Shown one piece after another: positions 1-11,512 of a stretch of DNA of 24,995 nucleotides (positions are counted from its first letter, which is position 1; each line of letters starts with the position of its first letter). The translations under genes were made by a program, and so were the position numbers. The stretch covers positions 1 to 24,995 of the forward strand of contig JBBHKE010002074.1 in assembly GCA_037447655.1 (NCBI GenBank), read 5' to 3'. A model generated the notes under the pieces. The model saw only the letters and a list, made by a program, of their open reading frames with translations, did no database searches and was not told the origin of the DNA. The stretch is from Zygnema cylindricum. Lineage: Eukaryota > Streptophyta > Zygnematophyceae > Zygnematales > Zygnemataceae.

Positions 1-680
1 CTTAAAGGATGGCTGTCTTGTGGATCTACGTTGCAGGGGCACTGGCGGGCAGATGGATGGCCGTGCCTTGACGGCTGTGGACCAATATGCTACTAACAGC
101 AGCCAGTGAGTCTTTGCACTTTCCAATGATTGTAGATTCAAAAAGACTATTGGTTGTAAAAATAAATTTGTTGCATATGCAATGACATTCCATTTTTGAC
201 ATCATGTTGCATAATTTGCTGGAAAAGAAAATTATGTCAGCAGTAAAAAGATAGTCCAAATCTTGATGTCACTGAGTGCATTTGGAGTTCATTTTTTGCG
301 TTTTCTATTGACAGTACTCTTGAGTTTGACCATTAAATTGAAGATCAGAAGATGTCAGTATACGTGTTGAAACTATATGTGTTTAGAAAATTGTGTGTTG
401 TCACCATTGCATATCTTTTGGAACCTCTAGTTGCTCTTGAGCAAGAAACTTAAAATTAAAGAGCATCAAAAAATTGTGGCAAAACAATTACGTGGTAAAA
501 TAAGCCGGTTGAGGAAAGAACACTTAATATTAAAGCGGGGATGTGAGCAATATTGGAACACTGTAGATATGTTTTATGTGAAAACAGGGAAGATTCTCTT
601 AATGTCCAAAGCCATGCAAATTAGAGCTTGTCGCACTTGACTCGTGTGTTGACCACCATCAATCTGTTATGTTAATGCAG
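1..680. other. Upstream intron or flank of MRS2, no gene recognised
   Basis: I searched this stretch for the N-terminal MRS2 motifs that should precede 681 (the region ending in a Val-Val-Glu-Leu-Gln-type helix) and did not find them. A 69-codon open frame at 431-640 is lysine-rich but matches nothing I recognise and lacks the splice context of this gene. The stretch is most likely an intron with the 5' exons before the window. Confidence 0.4.
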
Positions 681-719
681 GTTGTGGTCAAGCACCCCCT
701 TTCACCAGGAAGTAGGACG
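681..719 (+). CDS. Tentative upstream exon of the MRS2 gene
   Basis: A 39-base segment sits between a good acceptor (ATGCAG at 675-680) and a strong donor (GTAAGT from 720). Read with one leading base it encodes LWSSTPFHQEVG plus two bases of an Arg codon. That codon is completed by the single leading base of the exon at 1538, so the phase fits the next exon exactly. In plant MRS2 proteins the corresponding stretch, between the LQRRL helix and FEFRALE, is variable, so sequence similarity cannot confirm it. The alternative frame VVVKHPLSPGSRT ends in the wrong phase. The call rests on splice sites and phase only. Confidence 0.45.
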
Positions 720-1537
720 GTAAGTATTTGATTCCTCAATGCTTTGGCCTAACAGGATTTGTATGTCAGGCTCAGTTTCCATTTATATGATGGTGCTTTT
801 GAATGAAGCAAGCATCATGAAATCGTTCAGCTGGCAAGCTTGTATTGAAGTATAAAGTTCTGAATTTTGACGACTTAATCGAATGATAGCTAATGACATA
901 TAGTGAAAAATGTTGGCAGGCTGAAATTAAAATACTGATACAACACATGAAGTAATCAGAGGGTTTCAATACTTTTAATCAATGTATACACCCGGAAGTA
1001 TTACTCGAAATGCATGAGCTGCTTGCTTTCTGTAGCAGGATGTTTTCAAGGGGCGGGCGTTTGCAAAAGGGATAAAACAGAACAATCACAGCATTGTATT
1101 AGACACCGAGTACAGCTGCGTATCGAAGCAAATTTTTCTGTTCGTTTTGGACACATTGGCAGAGTCATGAGCTTTTTCCCAAAAGCTGGTTTATTATAAA
1201 GCGCCGACATGTCGATTGATTGATTCTAGTAAAGATGCTTCGCAGTTTCTCCCTGTCCTGAGACGTTTTTATTTGCTTAGCTCGAGAATATTGTGTGTGT
1301 AGCTGAGGGACATTCAAAGCCATGTTTCTATAATTTGCCGCCACCTTTCAGTCACTAGTTAGAGGAAATAAAGTGGAGGGCTCTATCTTAGAACCAATTA
1401 TTGGAGGGTGTGCGCACTATGGGGAATAATCTCATGTGGATGTGTTTCAGTTGGGTTCCGTTGAAGTAATCTCATGTGGTAGTTTCAAAGTCAAAGTGTG
1501 GCTTCTGAGAAGTTGATTTCATGTGGTTGTTTTTCAG

Positions 1538-4500
1538 CCGGGTTCTCAGTGACCACGATATGTTCAGTGGAGGTGGTCTTGGGAATGAAGAGCAACCATT
1601 TGAGTTTCGTGCCCTAGAATTGGCGTTAGAGGCAGCTTGCACCTCTCTAGACTCCGAGGCAAGGCTCAATTCCAGGCCATTAGAGTTCTTAGAGTGTATT
1701 GCTTTTCGGGTTTTTTTTTGGCCTCTTAAACTCGTTTTTTTCCATTCATATTTGTCTGATTTTCATATAAAATTAACCATTAAGAGGTAAAGCTTTGACC
1801 TTTTGATCAGATGTGCTGATGGAAAATCTTACAAGTGTACAAGGAGAAGAACAAGTTTGATGGCCTAGAAAACATCAACTTTAGTGGTAATATCCGGTCT
1901 GTTGTAACATGATAAATAGCAATGCCTGCTCAAATGTAGTATCTTGACCTTGATTTATTTTTCAATAGTTAAGGTTAGGCATGTCAAAAATATTGGTTCT
2001 TGGATTTTGTTGAAACCCTTGTGGCTTCCTCTCTGTCAGCACACTTCATGCAATGATAGCACACCTCATAGGGGGTCAACTATTTTTACTTTTTTACTAG
2101 GGCGGCACAGGGTGGAGTCTTCTCAAAATAAGCCTGTTTGAAGCATAATTGAAAACAACTTCAATTGTTAATTGAAGAAACTTGAACTTTTGCAGACCCA
2201 CTTCCATTATTTCGTTGCAAAGATTTAGCCATAGTTGAAGTTGTGAGCCTAAAGGGTCTATTGTTATTTAAACAAATGTGAAGTAAATCTGTTACACCAT
2301 CAATGCAATCTTAACCCCTTGAGACTCGGAGGCTGCTTCAGGAGCACCCATGACAAGTTGGAGAATTTTGTCTATCACTAATAAAATTGCTGGGCATGGT
2401 TAGGTTACAGGCTAGCAAGCTGGGATGGGAGGCATATCCATTGTTGGAAAGATTAGCATTCAAAATCAGCACAACAAATTTGGAACTCGTCCGTCGTCTC
2501 AAGTCTGATTTAGTGGCTCTCACACGACGGGTACAGAAGGTAAGTGGCCAAAAACAATAGAGTATACTTGCAAATTTCTGGTCAGTTGTAAGGAATCTTG
2601 ACTTAGGCTGGAAAGGTGGCCTGCCTTCAACATGGAAAATTGGAAGAGATGCTTGTTGCCTAATACAAAAGAGATCGTTGATTCAATTACCGACATAGTC
2701 ATGAAGGGATGATTGACAGCATAGCTTCTAGGTAATTCTCTGTCAAATCAGTTCTGGACCCTGTAATGAAATGTTCCTTCTTGGGAAAGCTGATCAGTTT
2801 AACTACATTGTGGCCTGTGAACTGTCTTTCTTTTGTCAAAATAGCAATAGTTAAAGTTAATAAAGAAATGCACTACGATTATTGTGTGATTTGTCTACCA
2901 GATGTCTGAAATTGTTCCTTGATGCTGGTGGGATCTTACATCCTGTGAGGTGTTGGCGTGACTGACGTCCTTGAGCAGATTTTTACTGATTTTGAACAGT
3001 CTGATTTGCTGATGTTTACCTGATTATGAAGTATGAACCATATGTGCCCCATACACTTATCGACCATCTCTGACGTGTGACGGTTAGTATTGCAGGTTCG
3101 AGATGAGATCGAGCAGTTGATGGATGATGATGGTGATATGGCAGAAATGTATTTGACAGAGAAAAAGATAAGAGCCGAAAATTCTGCACACCGGAAAGAG
3201 AGTGCATTTGGGTCTGTGGCAGCTCCTTCCCCGCACAGCCCACCTCAGAGAAGCTCTCTTTCAGCTCCAGTTTCTCCTGTGGGTTCACCCAAGGTGCTTC
3301 TCCATTCTAAGATGTTCCCATTATGATTCTGTTGTTGTTGTTTCCTCTATTGCTTTTGCTGCTACGTCAGTGATTTTTATCATTCCCCAGGTCGTGCTGG
3401 AAAGTAGATATGGAGCTGGAAGAGAAAGAGAAGGTAGTGTCAGTGAATGACCTGATGGACCAGTAGCTAAATCCAGAAGGTTTTTTCTCTGGCTTTAGGG
3501 TGCTTAGTTAATATTAAATGGTAGCTGCAAGCTTGCTTCAGTAAAACTTTATTGTTTATGGTGCGGGCTCCCCTTTATTTTTGATGGAGCATTCCCCTGT
3601 GAGGCCCACCCGAACTGCTAAGAAACACAGCCCATCCCTCATTCCACCACAACGTACTATGTACACCATGCTGATCTTTTTTTTTGTTTTAGGCACAGCC
3701 TCATCATCTCATTTCCACCCTTTGGATATAAGTTATAAGTGGTCGTAATCAACTGAGGAGTAGCACTACCCACAGAGCTGATATTGGGGTAGGCATATAT
3801 ATATATATAATACAGAGATGTGAAGCTAATATAAATCAAATTGTGTAGGGTAAGTGTTTATCATCTATTGTGATCTTATTAGTTTAACATTATAGAAATC
3901 TTGATTTTGGTCCCTAAATGCAATGCATTTTAAATGGTTTGAGTAAGATGTCTCTGTTTAGGCAGTTGATAATGGGGAAAGGGGATAGCTACTCTGGGCC
4001 TGACCTGTAAAGACTCTCTTAGTGGAAAAAATGTTGCTTTCAGCTGTTGAAGTCCAGTCGCATTGGAATGCTGGAGTGGATAGACTTGTGGCAGAAAGAG
4101 TTTGCAAAAACGTTTTTAGTTGGCAGTTATTAAGCAGCTTCAGTCGTACATAGTTTGTAGAGGTGAAATATTCAGCGTCTTTAGTTTGTCTTACAGTTGT
4201 CAGAAAATGATTAGACTATCGGACTCTATACTGACAGGTAGTTTGCTATCCATCCGCTACGTCATTGACTCCCATTAATGAGCCACTCTGTAAGTTTGAG
4301 CTTTTTGCAATACTTTATTGGGACCAACACCTATTGTTGAACCCTCACTATATTGGGTGATTCACACCTCTTCGCATTCTTACCACAATTCATGTGGGCC
4401 ACGTAATTTTAACCCCCACTAATGGTGTGGATGATGCAGTTACTGATTATATGTGTCAGCCGCATTTGAATGAGTCGTGTTTGCAGCTGATGCCTGTGTT

Positions 4501-7500
4501 TTGTTTTTTATTGCAAAGGGAGATTTGGAAGAAAAGAAAGTAAAAGTATCATGGAGAAAATTTATTGTAGATCATTACTGTAAACTGTTGTCCAATACTT
4601 CAACATTTCCGTAAGAAAGAGTATATATGGCCATTTTTTTTGCGAGGCCTTGAGGTCCATGAAAGTTTCTGGAGAAGAACCTAAGCAGGAAGATGTGTTT
4701 AGAGGTTTGTTCATTCTGATGTTCTTGCATCAAGTCATCGGCGATCACCAGCAGTTATTGCGGTTAACAACACTCATCCATTCATACTTTGTTTTTAACA
4801 CTTTTTGATGTCATATAAAAAGTGCATGTGTACTGAATTCAAATTAGTATTGTCTTGTTTTACATGGCATAAGCACAAATATTTGCTTCACATAAAGGCA
4901 TTGATAATGCTGTTATGACTTATGGGTTTTCCAGGAAGGAGGTACTTCTAGACACCCCCCATTTGATCGTGCCTTCAGCACTCATAACAGCACACATGAC
5001 AGTATGGCAAGCGAAAGCTCGGATGGATCAGAGGTTGAAAACGTGGATGAGCTTGAGATGCTCTTGGAAGCGTATTTTGTTGTTGTCGATGGGACTTTAA
5101 ACAAGCTGACTCAGGTGAGTTTTCCATCACATGAATGATGTTTGTTGATCTGTCTGGATAGCGGGCCTAGGTGCAGGGAGTGGGAGGTTCGAGAAGACGG
5201 GCTTCATATCAGGGTGTGTCAAACCAACGGTTAACTCAAAAACCTTAAAAACTGCTTGTTGTTGCTTTAACATTCAACTGTCTTTGTTTGGTCTTCACAT
5301 TTGTAGACTCATGTTTTTGCTAACTTTTAAGATATACAAACTTATCTTATAGGTCACAGATAATGTAGTTCTTGATTTTTTGACCACTACAACTTTTCTT
5401 CAGTTGATATTAATCACTTGATGTAGGAACATTGAGTGGACAATACACTTTATTGTAGGTCCTTTGGATAGTACTCTTATTTTTTTTCCCTTTGTTGTCA
5501 TGTTGGACTAGCAATGATAAATGAAATTATATGATGGACTGCAGGTCTGTGATTGGCATTTTTGTTACACTTGTCCACCACAAGAATACAATTTTTTTGC
5601 TCATTCTCTACTTGTCTACCACAAGAGTATGAAATTTTTGTTCAGACCAAATACGTATGCAGACTTTCAGACTTAGTGCTGTGAGTGGTGTAAAAAAAAA
5701 AAAAAAACTGGCAAGAAAAGTACACCGAAAACTATGGTTTGGCCATTTAATAGCATATCATAAGGTGATTCAGTGGACCCTCACTGCTTTACTTCACAGG
5801 AGGTTAAAACCGACTGAAACGTGGCCTAAAAGTGAAATTGTCAGAACTTGCAATAGTTCCATATCTACAGCTTTTCCCCTATAAATGACAATTGTCTTTT
5901 CTAGGTGATTCTATTAGCGATACATTGCGACAATGCATCACAAAAGCGATTGCGGTGAATGAAAAAATGTACAGATTCGGAAATGCTAGGAATGTGAAAC
6001 AAAGGCATGTACAGTGTTCTAGTTTTGCCTATATGTCCCTCAAAGCTGACGTGAATATTTTGGCCAACCAGTTATAAGTTATTCTAGTACAGTGACTGCT
6101 TGGTGCAATAAAATGTATGTTGGCTTTGGACCTCCTTTGTTTTGGGATGTTGGGAGTGTGGCTGAAGTTACTGTCAGCTCCCAGCTGTGCTTTTGAAGAA
6201 ATTCATATTTTGGTTATCATCAAGACATTGTTTCTTCAGCAATTATTGGACTTTTTGGTACTTGTCAAGCGGACCCTTGACGTGTAGTATGGATTAATGA
6301 TGCATATCGAACAGGTTTTGCCGATAATTGATAAGTGCCTTTTTCAAGGGTCTCGATAATCGATGTATCGGGCTAATAATAGGTGTTATCGCTGTGTATC
6401 ACGATATATCGAAACAATAGCGCAATATTATTTAGAGACATGCTCCCATAAGAAAATGCATTGGCTTTCTGCGGCAGTCAGAATTTCATTCCTTTTTTTG
6501 GTATATTTAGATGGCCTTTCTATTGCTCTCATATTTGCTGCAAAATGCTAGCTGTTTTTTCTTTGTTGAGATCTGACGACTTCTCCGGGGAATTCCATTT
6601 ATTTCCTCGTTAATGAGTGAAAGATTTTGCCTTTTGAAGGTATATCTGTTGTGTGCAACATTGACATGTCAGCTTATGAGAGCCCAATTATAGATACAAA
6701 TAGCGTATTTCTAACAAAAAGGACATAAATATGGATGAATTTGGCGTGAAAGGGTAAAATCCCTTAATATTAGAGAAAGAGGATACTGCAAGATGATATA
6801 TTACAATGCCGCAATATTTAGTGACTATGAAATTTCTTTTGCCCCACATCTAGTTGTGTTTGTGTCTGTTTCATTGTGGTTTTGTGAAAATGGCATCCAA
6901 CACTGAATGCTGTTGACGATGATCGTGGCAAATTTCCTTTTCAAGAGCTTAAAGTATTTGAACATTTGTTTTGCTTCTAAAAACAACTAACTTCATCGTG
7001 GCGGACGCCTTATTTCCTTTTGCTGTGGCCGTACCGATAACAGTCTTTGGACTATTTTTCATTTTTATTTGAGTTTGACGCATGCTTTTGTGTCGCGGGT
7101 ATGCAGATGTCGCAATATATCGAAGATACAGAAGATTTCATCAATATTCAGCTGGTAAGTGAATCCTTCAATTATAGGTCAGTGCAAATAATAAATGCTT
7201 TTGTCATAGAAGTCAAGCGTCAAATACAGCTGCATTGACTCATTATTTGAGTTTTTTTTTTTTTTTTCCCTTTTTTTGGTACATAAGTTTGAAAATCCAA
7301 TGGGATTGGAAATTGGATCACCATATGCGATGATAACGTGGATACTTTTTTGTTCTCCCTCGAGAACATTATAATTAAAATTCAAAACATGTTTTAATGG
7401 TGTGATTGGCGTCAAATTTTCATTGTGGTGATAAATGTTGAACATGAGTGGGGAGGGGGGAGGAGGTGTTGTGTGAGGTGCGAGATTTGTAATGGTTTCA

Positions 7501-7946
7501 ATTAAAATTCGTTACGATGGACACGTACCGCACGAGTATCATCTTGCTTTTCCAATACATTACACCTATAGTCGGGGCACACCACATGTAGCGATTCTAA
7601 TTAAGGTCGCACATGTGAAATCTTGTTTCAATCAGCATTTCCACCACTCATTAACGTGGAAGTCGTCCTATTAAGCTGTAGACTGACTGGAAAAGGAAAA
7701 GTTTTGGTTTTGCAGGATAATGTCCGTAATCAACTTATTCAATTCGAACTATTGTTAACGACGGCAACATTTGTTGTCGCGATTGCAGGAGTGGTAGCCG
7801 GAATATTTGGTATGAATGTTCCTTTAGGAGTCGAGGAAGATCCTTGGGCTTTCAGATGGATTCTTTGGTGTACAGGAGTCGGGGGATGCATTGTTTTCTG
7901 TCTATTCTTGCTATATTTCAAGTACAAGAATCTGACAATTACGTGA
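1538..7946 (+). CDS. MRS2: MRS2/CorA-type magnesium channel, 5'-partial, six exons
   Basis: Exons read 1538-1658, 2411-2539, 3096-3293, 4935-5114, 7107-7154 and 7716-7946 and join in one frame to the TGA at 7944-7946, giving about 301 residues. Family landmarks appear in order: FEFRALELALEAACTSLDSE, then EAYPLLERLAFKISTTNLE, RRLKSDLVALTRRVQK, VRDEIEQLMDDDGDMAEMYL, a Ser/Pro-rich linker, ELEMLLEAYFVVVDGTLNKL, YIEDTEDFINIQL and DNVRNQLIQFELLLTTATF. The signature GMN triplet (codons 7809-7817) ends the first membrane helix. A short acidic loop (VPLGVEEDPW) and a second helix follow, with a basic tail. MRS2 proteins are pentameric Mg2+ channels of vacuole, mitochondrion or plastid membranes; which membrane applies here cannot be told. 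All junctions after the first exon are phase 0. The intron after 1658 starts with GC. About 140 N-terminal residues are missing relative to plant MRS2 proteins of roughly 440 residues. Confidence 0.95.
1659..2410 (+). other. GC-AG intron of the MRS2 gene
   Basis: The upstream exon ends at codon GAG (1656-1658) and the intron begins GCAAGG, a good match to the GC-donor consensus AG|GCAAGT. It ends TTACAG at 2410. The protein reads LDSE then ASKLGWEAYPLL across the junction, exactly where plant MRS2 proteins continue, and both sides are phase 0. Reading on without splicing gives an unrelated tail. I see no repeat or gene inside it. Confidence 0.75.
3294..4934 (+). other. MRS2 intron, no further exon supported
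   Basis: The donor GTGCTT after codon AAG is weak, and the acceptor is TTTTCCAG at 4934. Both sides are phase 0 and the joined protein (VGSPK then EGGTSRHPPF) stays within the Ser-rich linker typical of the family. The intron contains a short AT dinucleotide run near 3794-3810. A possible 43-base exon at 3392 would break the frame. Confidence 0.6.
6303..6412. repeat. Decayed relic of the second hAT family in an MRS2 intron
   Basis: The segment repeats the order of motifs seen at the left end of the intact element at 13625: TTTGCCGATAA, a T-rich CCTTTTT block, CCCGATAATCGAT-like, then ATATCG words. It has many substitutions, and I see no terminal inverted repeats or target duplication. It lies in the intron 5115-7106. 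The rest of that intron shows no further gene. Confidence 0.55.
7155..7715 (+). other. Last MRS2 intron
   Basis: The intron starts with a consensus GTAAGT donor right after codon CTG and ends TTTTGCAG. It includes a T run (7252-7267) and a G-rich patch near 7450. No other coding segment or mobile element is visible. Confidence 0.7.
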
Positions 7947-8359
7947 AGGAACGCATGTTAAAGTTGTAGAATGGATCTTAAAGTCGAAAAATGGATTTTT
8001 GTGAGGAGAGTTAGGTTTAAGATTAGGGTGAAGTAGTGAGTGTTTTAGGGTTCCCATTTTTGATGGGGCAAGGTTTGTTATAGTAGCTAGATGAAGTTCG
8101 CAAAGGCCGTTTGGGTTACCGTTTTTTTTTTTAATTTTTTTTTCGCTACCATATTGTATTCGGTAAGCATTTTGGCGATTCCTAGTTTTGACAGGAGTTT
8201 CAGAGTTTTTGTTATGTGCAATTTTTTTGAAGCTACGCTTTTTTCTTCGTTGGATTGGTGCTTCGATCTCAAGCTTTATACACAAAAGTATACTATGGGT
8301 ATTCTGTGTAATGTATTGCACGCACCGGCTTTGGTTTATAGTGCCGTTTAGAGAATCTT
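7947..8359. other. 3' flank of MRS2
   Basis: T-rich sequence after the stop probably carries the 3' untranslated region. There is no AATAAA; TGTAA-type words occur near 8308, but I cannot place a poly(A) site. Open frames here are shadows of homopolymer-rich DNA. Confidence 0.4.
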
Positions 8360-8475
8360 CCCTCTCCCTTCCTCCCTCCCTCCCCTCCCTCCCTCCCTCT
8401 CCCTCTCTCCCTCCCTCCCTCCCTCCCTCCCTCCCAACTTCCCTCCCTCCCCCGCCCCCTCTCTGTCCCTCCCTT
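8360..8475. repeat. CT-rich (CCCT)n simple repeat
   Basis: An almost pure pyrimidine tract of CCCT/CTCCCT units, about 115 bases long, lies 414 bases after the MRS2 stop. It creates false Ser/Pro/Leu open frames on the + strand and Glu/Gly/Arg ones on the minus strand. The tract could adopt triplex structure. Confidence 0.95.
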
Positions 8476-8670
8476 TGGCTTTCACATGTGGCTCCGCAGA
8501 ATTAGCTGGTGATTTTCCTAATGGGAGGCTTTCATATGCTACTTTTTTCACGATCGATAGTGTAATAACAATAATTGGGCATATTGATGACCGAATTCCA
8601 CACAGCTTTCAAATAGTCAAAAGCTAATGTTGATAGATAAGTTCTGAAAAGTTAAAAAATGGCAACTGTA

Positions 8671-8885
8671 CACCTTGCATCACTATTACTGTTAATGTTT
8701 TTTTTGCCAGTTGAAACATCTTTTCTCCATATACACTTGTCAGATTATGGATTCGACAGTTACCATTGGAAGCCATGATTCTCACCTTCTCATCGGCGGT
8801 CTCCATGTGAAAATCGGACAAGTGTGTACAGGGAAAAGATGATCTAAGTGGCGAAAAAATGATTAACACTAATAGCGATACACTG
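8671..8885. mobile_element. Diverged MITE, family of the 15-kb tandem array
   Basis: The left end (TACACCTTGCATCACTATTA) and the reverse complement of the right end (TACAGTGTATCGCTATTAG) match each other imperfectly. Both resemble the TACACCGTGAATCGTTATTAG ends of copies near 15150-15750. Each end abuts a TA dinucleotide. The size of about 215 bases fits the family. It has no coding capacity. Confidence 0.6.
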
Positions 8886-9298
8886 TACCATTGCTTGCCA
8901 GTGAAGTGATGGCTGCCAATAAGTCTATTCGAAGATGTCTAGAAGGTAATGAAGGATTTAAAGGTTTTTTGCTACTTCTGTTTTTGGTGCACCTATAGCA
9001 ATTTCCATTAGGAATATTTTTCTCCATAAGCGCGGCATGTGCTAGAACAAAAAATTAAATGTAATCATTTGTAACTGAACTTAGTGAGAAGGTTTTTCAT
9101 AACCGCAGGGAACTGCATGATGAGAATTTGGTGAAAACGTATTAGGCTTCAATTGGGGAAACATAATAGATTTCAGAATGACAAAGTGACAAAACTAACC
9201 ATACACGTCCAATGCTTTTGGTTTTTTCCATAACAGACTATCAGAAAAACAAGACCCTACACACTGGCCCTTTAAATGGAGTTTTAAATATGGCAGTA

Positions 9299-9425
9299 CA
9301 CCGTGAATTGCTATTAGTGTTAAGAAGTAATTAGTGTTATAAACTCTATTTTGGGTTCAAGGGTCTGACGGCAACAAAACAATACCGCTTATTTATACAA
9401 CCTAACACTAATTCCGATACACATT
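9299..9425. mobile_element. Shortened MITE copy of the same family
   Basis: The segment starts CACCGTGAATTGCTATTAG after a TA and ends near AACACTAATTCCGATACAC, an imperfect inverted copy. It also holds the CTCTATTTTGGGTTC core seen in other copies. At about 125 bases it is shorter than the near-200-base full copies, so it has probably lost internal sequence. Confidence 0.5.
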
Positions 9426-9524
9426 CCCATAGTGTAGCCGCTATTGGCTGCGTTCATGTGACGTTTGAACATGCAATTTTTTCCCGTCTTTATTACTGGG
9501 AATAAAATCTGAGGGCGCTTTCCC

Positions 9525-9800
9525 ATGGCAGCGCCACTCCCATTCCCGTCTCGACGCCTTTATTGGCTCTTTCCTTTGCTGTTTCGTTTGTTGTTTTTTG
9601 CTTCTTTGGGTGTTTTTGGTTTACTTGCCATCTTTTCGTATTTTTGTTGCTATTGCCTTGCTTACTATTTTTGTTTCTTTCCCCGACACGTAGTTTTTCA
9701 GTTTTTGCCATGCTACTTCCTTTTGTTTCCATTGACTCGGATGGTTTACCGCCGCGCTTTCTAATAAAGCCGGCCATTTTCTTATTTCCTGTAAATAAAA
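9525..9800. repeat. Third copy of the long terminal repeat arm
   Basis: The stretch from GTAGTTTTTCAGTTTTTGCC through GATGGTTTACCGCCGCGCTT resembles the right arm of the element ending at 11162, which has TAGTTTTTCAGTTTTGGCC and ATGGGTTACCATCGTGCTT. It lies in the same orientation as that right arm, just outside the left arm. The open frames here are compositional. Confidence 0.5.
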
Positions 9801-9859
9801 ACAAGCAGTTTTAGGAACGATTGATTTTCGACACCGCATTATTTAAAAATTGAAATGCA

Positions 9860-11162
9860 GGATAAATTAAAAAGCACGATGGTAAACCATCTGAGTCTGG
9901 GGGTACAAAAGGGGTGGCATGACCAACACTGAAAAACAACAATAAAAAACAAAAAGAGCGACAAAAACACACCCTAAAAAAAGGAAACAACAAAAAGGAA
10001 AATAAAAGTACCCTAACTCAAATGAAAAGCACGGCAACTCACAAAAACAAAAATACAAACCACAATCCCAACCCTAACTTAATTAAATTTGGCCAAATTA
10101 GGATGCGTCTCAATGTACTTGAAACTTTGAGAATTTACTTTGTCTTTTAGCGCGGATCCGGCAGACCCAGATTTTAGATGTCCCTTATGTGTAACAACGA
10201 AACTGTTATTTAAAGGTGTGACGATTGTATACGTTGACAATGCCCATGACGGCTGTTAACATCTACAATATGTGATGACGCACGTTATTTTTTGTAACTG
10301 CTTGTGACGTCGCATGACTTTTCGTGACATTGTAGACGTATCGCCACTCAGCCTGTGCCGTTTCACGGTTGAAAAGATGCACTTTGCCTTTGCGTCGCCT
10401 GTCCACTCGACGTGAAATGGCATCAAAATCTTGAGACCCCTAGCGAACCCGTACAAAGCGCAAACGGACAAAACCAAACAGATTGTGTACTTTGCTTCGT
10501 CGTACCTGAATGCAAGCAGACAAAACATAGCGGATCGTGCGCTTTTCGTCGTCTTTAATTCTTTTGATTTTTTTTGAATTTTTTTTACACGTGCGAATAG
10601 GTGTTCCTATTTGATTTTCGGAAATACTTTGTTTTACAACACATCTTCCCTATTTTTTAAAGAAAAGTTTGAAGATGACGTTTTTGGCGTGGCAGTGGGT
10701 CGAAGAGCACAAGACGACAACGTGTAGTACATCCTAAATTCGATGATGACGCAAAATGTATTTTTTTTACGGTTGAAACTTAAGGGGTACGGCTCTAAGT
10801 TTTACAGGAAAAAGACAGAAAAAAACCCTTACTGCACCCTTATAGTCATTGACGCTGATTAAACCGTACCTAGAAAATCTATATCCTCCATCAATGTACT
10901 CCCTAGGGCTAGGAGGACTTACGGGGTTGCTTTTCGTAGATATTTAATTGATTTGGGGTTGGGGTTGTAGTTTTGGCTTTGTGAGTTGTCGTTCTTTTCA
11001 TTTTGAGTTTGGGTGCTTTTATTTTCCTTGTTGATTGTATCCTTTTTTTTTGTGTTCCCATTGCTCTATTTGTTTTTTATGGTAGTTTTTCAGTTTTGGC
11101 CTTGCCAACCATTTTGTACCCCCGGACTTAGATGGGTTACCATCGTGCTTTTTAATTTATCC
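9860..11162. mobile_element. Long-terminal-inverted-repeat element, about 1.3 kb
   Basis: Arms at about 9860-10089 and 10942-11162 are imperfect reverse complements. The left begins GGATAAATTAAAAAGCACGA and the right ends with its complement TCGTGCTTTTTAATTTATCC. Blocks such as GGTACAAAA/TTTTGTACC and the ATTTAATT inner boundary pair up. The arms of about 220-230 bases, with scattered mismatches and indels, suggest a MULE-like or foldback element. I could not see a clear 8-11 base target duplication. The interior (10090-10941) has only a 90-codon minus frame at 10256-10528 that I do not recognise, and no transposase. Confidence 0.6.
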
Positions 11163-11179
11163 AACCATTGTTATGTTAG

Positions 11180-11281
11180 CGTAAAAGGAAAAATAGAATT
11201 ACCGATTCTATTTTAGGCTCGAGTGTCAAAATTTGGGGGGCGCCTAATTAGCGTTATTAACACTAATAGCGATTCACCGTG
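11180..11281. mobile_element. Right-end fragment of the TACACCGTGAATCG MITE family
   Basis: The segment ends AACACTAATAGCGATTCACCGTG before a TA and carries the family core (TTCTATTTTAGGCTCGAGTG, then TCAAAATTTGGGG, then AATTAGCGTTATT). The matching left half is absent; the long-inverted-repeat element ends just upstream at 11162. Confidence 0.55.
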
Positions 11282-11512
11282 TAATTCAAAACATGACTTG
11301 AATACTGGTAGTACGGGCTTAGGAGTACGCCGTGTCACGTTATGTGAGACGTGTCCAAATTTCATTGAAAGACGGCTATTCGGAAAGTAAGGAGCTTTCC
11401 TTCGCATCGCAGCCGTCCGATTAATCTTGCAAGTGTTCATGGGGAAAAGTTTGTGTCGAAAAAACACTAACGATAATAAAGTAATAACGATACTCGCTGT
11501 CGTCAGGCAGGA

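Noticed and set aside
431-640. A 69-codon lysine-rich frame as an MRS2 exon
   Set aside because: It has no MRS2 motif, no matching splice sites or phase, and no recognisable homology.
3392-3434. An extra MRS2 exon after CCCCAG
   Set aside because: At 43 bases it would break the phase-0 join between exons ending 3293 and starting 4935.
8360-8551. Ser/Pro/Leu-rich and Glu/Gly-rich open frames
   Set aside because: They are translations of the CCCT simple repeat and its complement.
9493-10058. Several overlapping frames rich in Phe/Leu or Lys/Asn
   Set aside because: They arise from T-rich and A-rich arms of the long-inverted-repeat element and occur on both strands with no conserved motif.
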